Assembly: GCA_958405355.1 (NCBI GenBank)
Contig: CATYEA010000116.1
Span: forward strand, 1 to 6,284
Source of the DNA: an uncultured Lachnospiraceae bacterium
GTDB taxonomy: Bacteria > Bacillota > Clostridia > Lachnospirales > Lachnospiraceae
Length of the DNA stretch: 6,284 nt
Direction: 5' to 3'
A model generated the notes under the pieces. That model was not told where the DNA came from. It saw only the letters and a program-made list of their open reading frames with translations, and made no database searches. Positions 5,206 through 6,284 of the stretch are shown here, piece by piece; the first letter of the stretch is position 1, and the number at the start of each line of letters is the position of its first letter. Made by a program: the position numbers and the translations under genes.

Positions 5206-6258
5206 ATGGAAGAAAAAAGCAGGGGCGGTCATGTTGTTGTCCAGGCAGAGCTGATGCTGTTGGCCTTTTTAATGCTGTTTGGAATTTTAAAATGGCTGAA
5301 CTCGGATACAGTGGTCAATGCGGAGACAAAAAACGGCGAAGCAGGGGAGAGTGGACAGACATCATCCGAGGACACAGACTTTATCCGATGGGTGGATTTT
5401 AATGTGAGTTACGAGGCATTGAGCCAGGCTTATGATTATGATATTGGAACGTACATGTCGGATGTTCATGTGGACTGGATTGAATTACTGGCTTATCTTG
5501 CAGTGCAGTATGGTGGTGATTTCAGCAGTTATAGAGAAAAAGATATGGCGGTGGCCGTGGAGAAAATTCAGACCCAGGGGATTGAAACATTGACAGCCGG
5601 TTTAAAGTATTATGATTACTATCTGGAAGCCTATGAGGCAGTCCTTGGCGGAATGGTCGGCGTTTACGAGGCGGAGCAGGAAGAGGGATGGAAGCAGGTC
5701 TACGGACTGAAAGCTTTCAGTCCGATTGCGAAAGGATTTCCCTACTCGGAATATGATGACTTCGGCGCATCAAGAAGCTATGGTTATCAGAGGACCCATT
5801 TGGGACATGATATATTGGGGCAGGTGGGAACGCCCATTATTGCCATTGAGGGCGGGACGGTCCGGGCTCTTGGTTGGAATCAGTTCGGCGGATGGCGAAT
5901 CGGTATCGATAGTTTCGATGGTAAACGGTACTACTACTATGCACACCTGAGACAGGACAGGCCCTATGCGGAAGGCCTGGAAGAAGGGGACGTTGTCCAG
6001 GCCGGGGATGTGATCGGATATATGGGGCGCACCGGATACAGTTCTGAGGAAAATACGAATAATATCGATGTGTATCATTTACATTTGGGGCTGCAGTTGA
6101 TTTTCGATGAATCCCAGCGGGAGGGGACAAATGAAATCTGGATCGATGTGTATCCGCTGACCCGTTTTCTGGCCCGGCATGCTTCCGAGACCTTGCGGGA
6201 TGATGCGACAAAGGAGTGGAGCCGCCGTTATCAGATACGGGACCCGGAGGCGCCATAG
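5206..6258 (+). CDS. membrane-anchored M23 (LytM) family peptidoglycan endopeptidase
   Basis: With the start at ATG 5206, chosen for its GGAGG site, the protein has 350 residues. A short N-terminus is followed by one membrane helix (about 14-31), which would anchor it with the rest outside the cytoplasm. A hydrophilic linker (about 37-57) leads to a helical, tyrosine-rich domain (about 58-165) of unknown role that starts FIRWVDFNVSYEAL. The M23 domain (about 190-330) has all expected zinc and catalytic residues: H198 and D202 in HLGHD, H247 in YYAHL, and H291 and H293 in HLHLG. It should cut peptide cross-links in peptidoglycan. I recall similar proteins as common in Lachnospiraceae, annotated only as M23 peptidases. 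The upstream box fits a sporulation sigma factor, so a role like the LytM proteins of engulfment or cortex formation is possible but inferred. It is divergent from the tetR operon; no terminator is visible in the last 26 bases. Confidence 0.92.
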   Translation: MEEKSRGGHVVVQAELMLLAFLMLFGILKWLNSDTVVNAETKNGEAGESGQTSSEDTDFIRWVDFNVSYEALSQAYDYDIGTYMSDVHVDWIELLAYLAVQYGGDFSSYREKDMAVAVEKIQTQGIETLTAGLKYYDYYLEAYEAVLGGMVGVYEAEQEEGWKQVYGLKAFSPIAKGFPYSEYDDFGASRSYGYQRTHLGHDILGQVGTPIIAIEGGTVRALGWNQFGGWRIGIDSFDGKRYYYYAHLRQDRPYAEGLEEGDVVQAGDVIGYMGRTGYSSEENTNNIDVYHLHLGLQLIFDESQREGTNEIWIDVYPLTRFLARHASETLRDDATKEWSRRYQIRDPEAP

Positions 6259-6284
6259 TGCAAGTTTAGCAGATTATTTGATGT

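Noticed and set aside
5837..6256. Minus-strand 139-codon frame opposite the M23 gene
   Set aside because: It is an antisense shadow of a conserved catalytic domain, proline/histidine/serine-rich, with no ribosome site.

Overview
The window looks like chromosomal DNA from a low-to-mid GC Gram-positive of the class Clostridia, most likely a gut Lachnospiraceae. The reasons are strong AGGAGG-type ribosome binding sites, a sortase-anchored CnaB/SpaA-type surface protein, a clostridial membrane-anchored M23 peptidase, and short U-tailed hairpin terminators. No rRNA, tRNA, complete mobile element or CRISPR array was seen. The taxonomic call is inference from gene style, not from a marker gene.

Left part (1-2284, + strand). 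The window opens inside the 3' end of an LPXTG-type surface protein or pilin: a last CnaB domain, a GPKTGD sorting signal, a membrane helix and a basic tail. It is followed by a GC-rich hairpin with a weak U-tail. Only about 25 bases later comes a complete membrane diguanylate cyclase with an extracytoplasmic N-terminal domain, seven helices and a GGDEF domain, so the second messenger c-di-GMP may be made from the same transcript as a surface adhesin. Its own terminator is built into its last codons.

Middle (2285-2698). This is a gene-poor stretch. On the minus strand it holds a small unrecognised gene, or the remains of one split by an amber codon, with its own terminator. Next to it is a perfect 10-bp hairpin whose sequence resembles a single type I-C CRISPR repeat.

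Right-centre (2699-5060, - strand). A compact three-gene operon runs leftward: a TetR-family regulator, an ABC ATPase (14 bases after it) and an ABC-2 permease (4-base ATGA overlap). This is the usual arrangement of a self-regulated exporter; the substrate cannot be read from sequence. A dyad operator candidate and a related second copy lie in the putative promoter just upstream of the regulator.

Right end (5061-6284, + strand). Divergent from the operon is a membrane-anchored M23 endopeptidase with all zinc and catalytic residues. Its upstream region carries a CATACATT -10 box that fits mother-cell sporulation sigma factors (sigma-E/sigma-K), which suggests it is a sporulation cell-wall enzyme. 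The most interesting points are this putative sporulation promoter, the double operator, the pilin-diguanylate cyclase linkage, and the amber-split small gene beside a CRISPR-repeat-like hairpin. I did not find strong evidence for a wholly new system.
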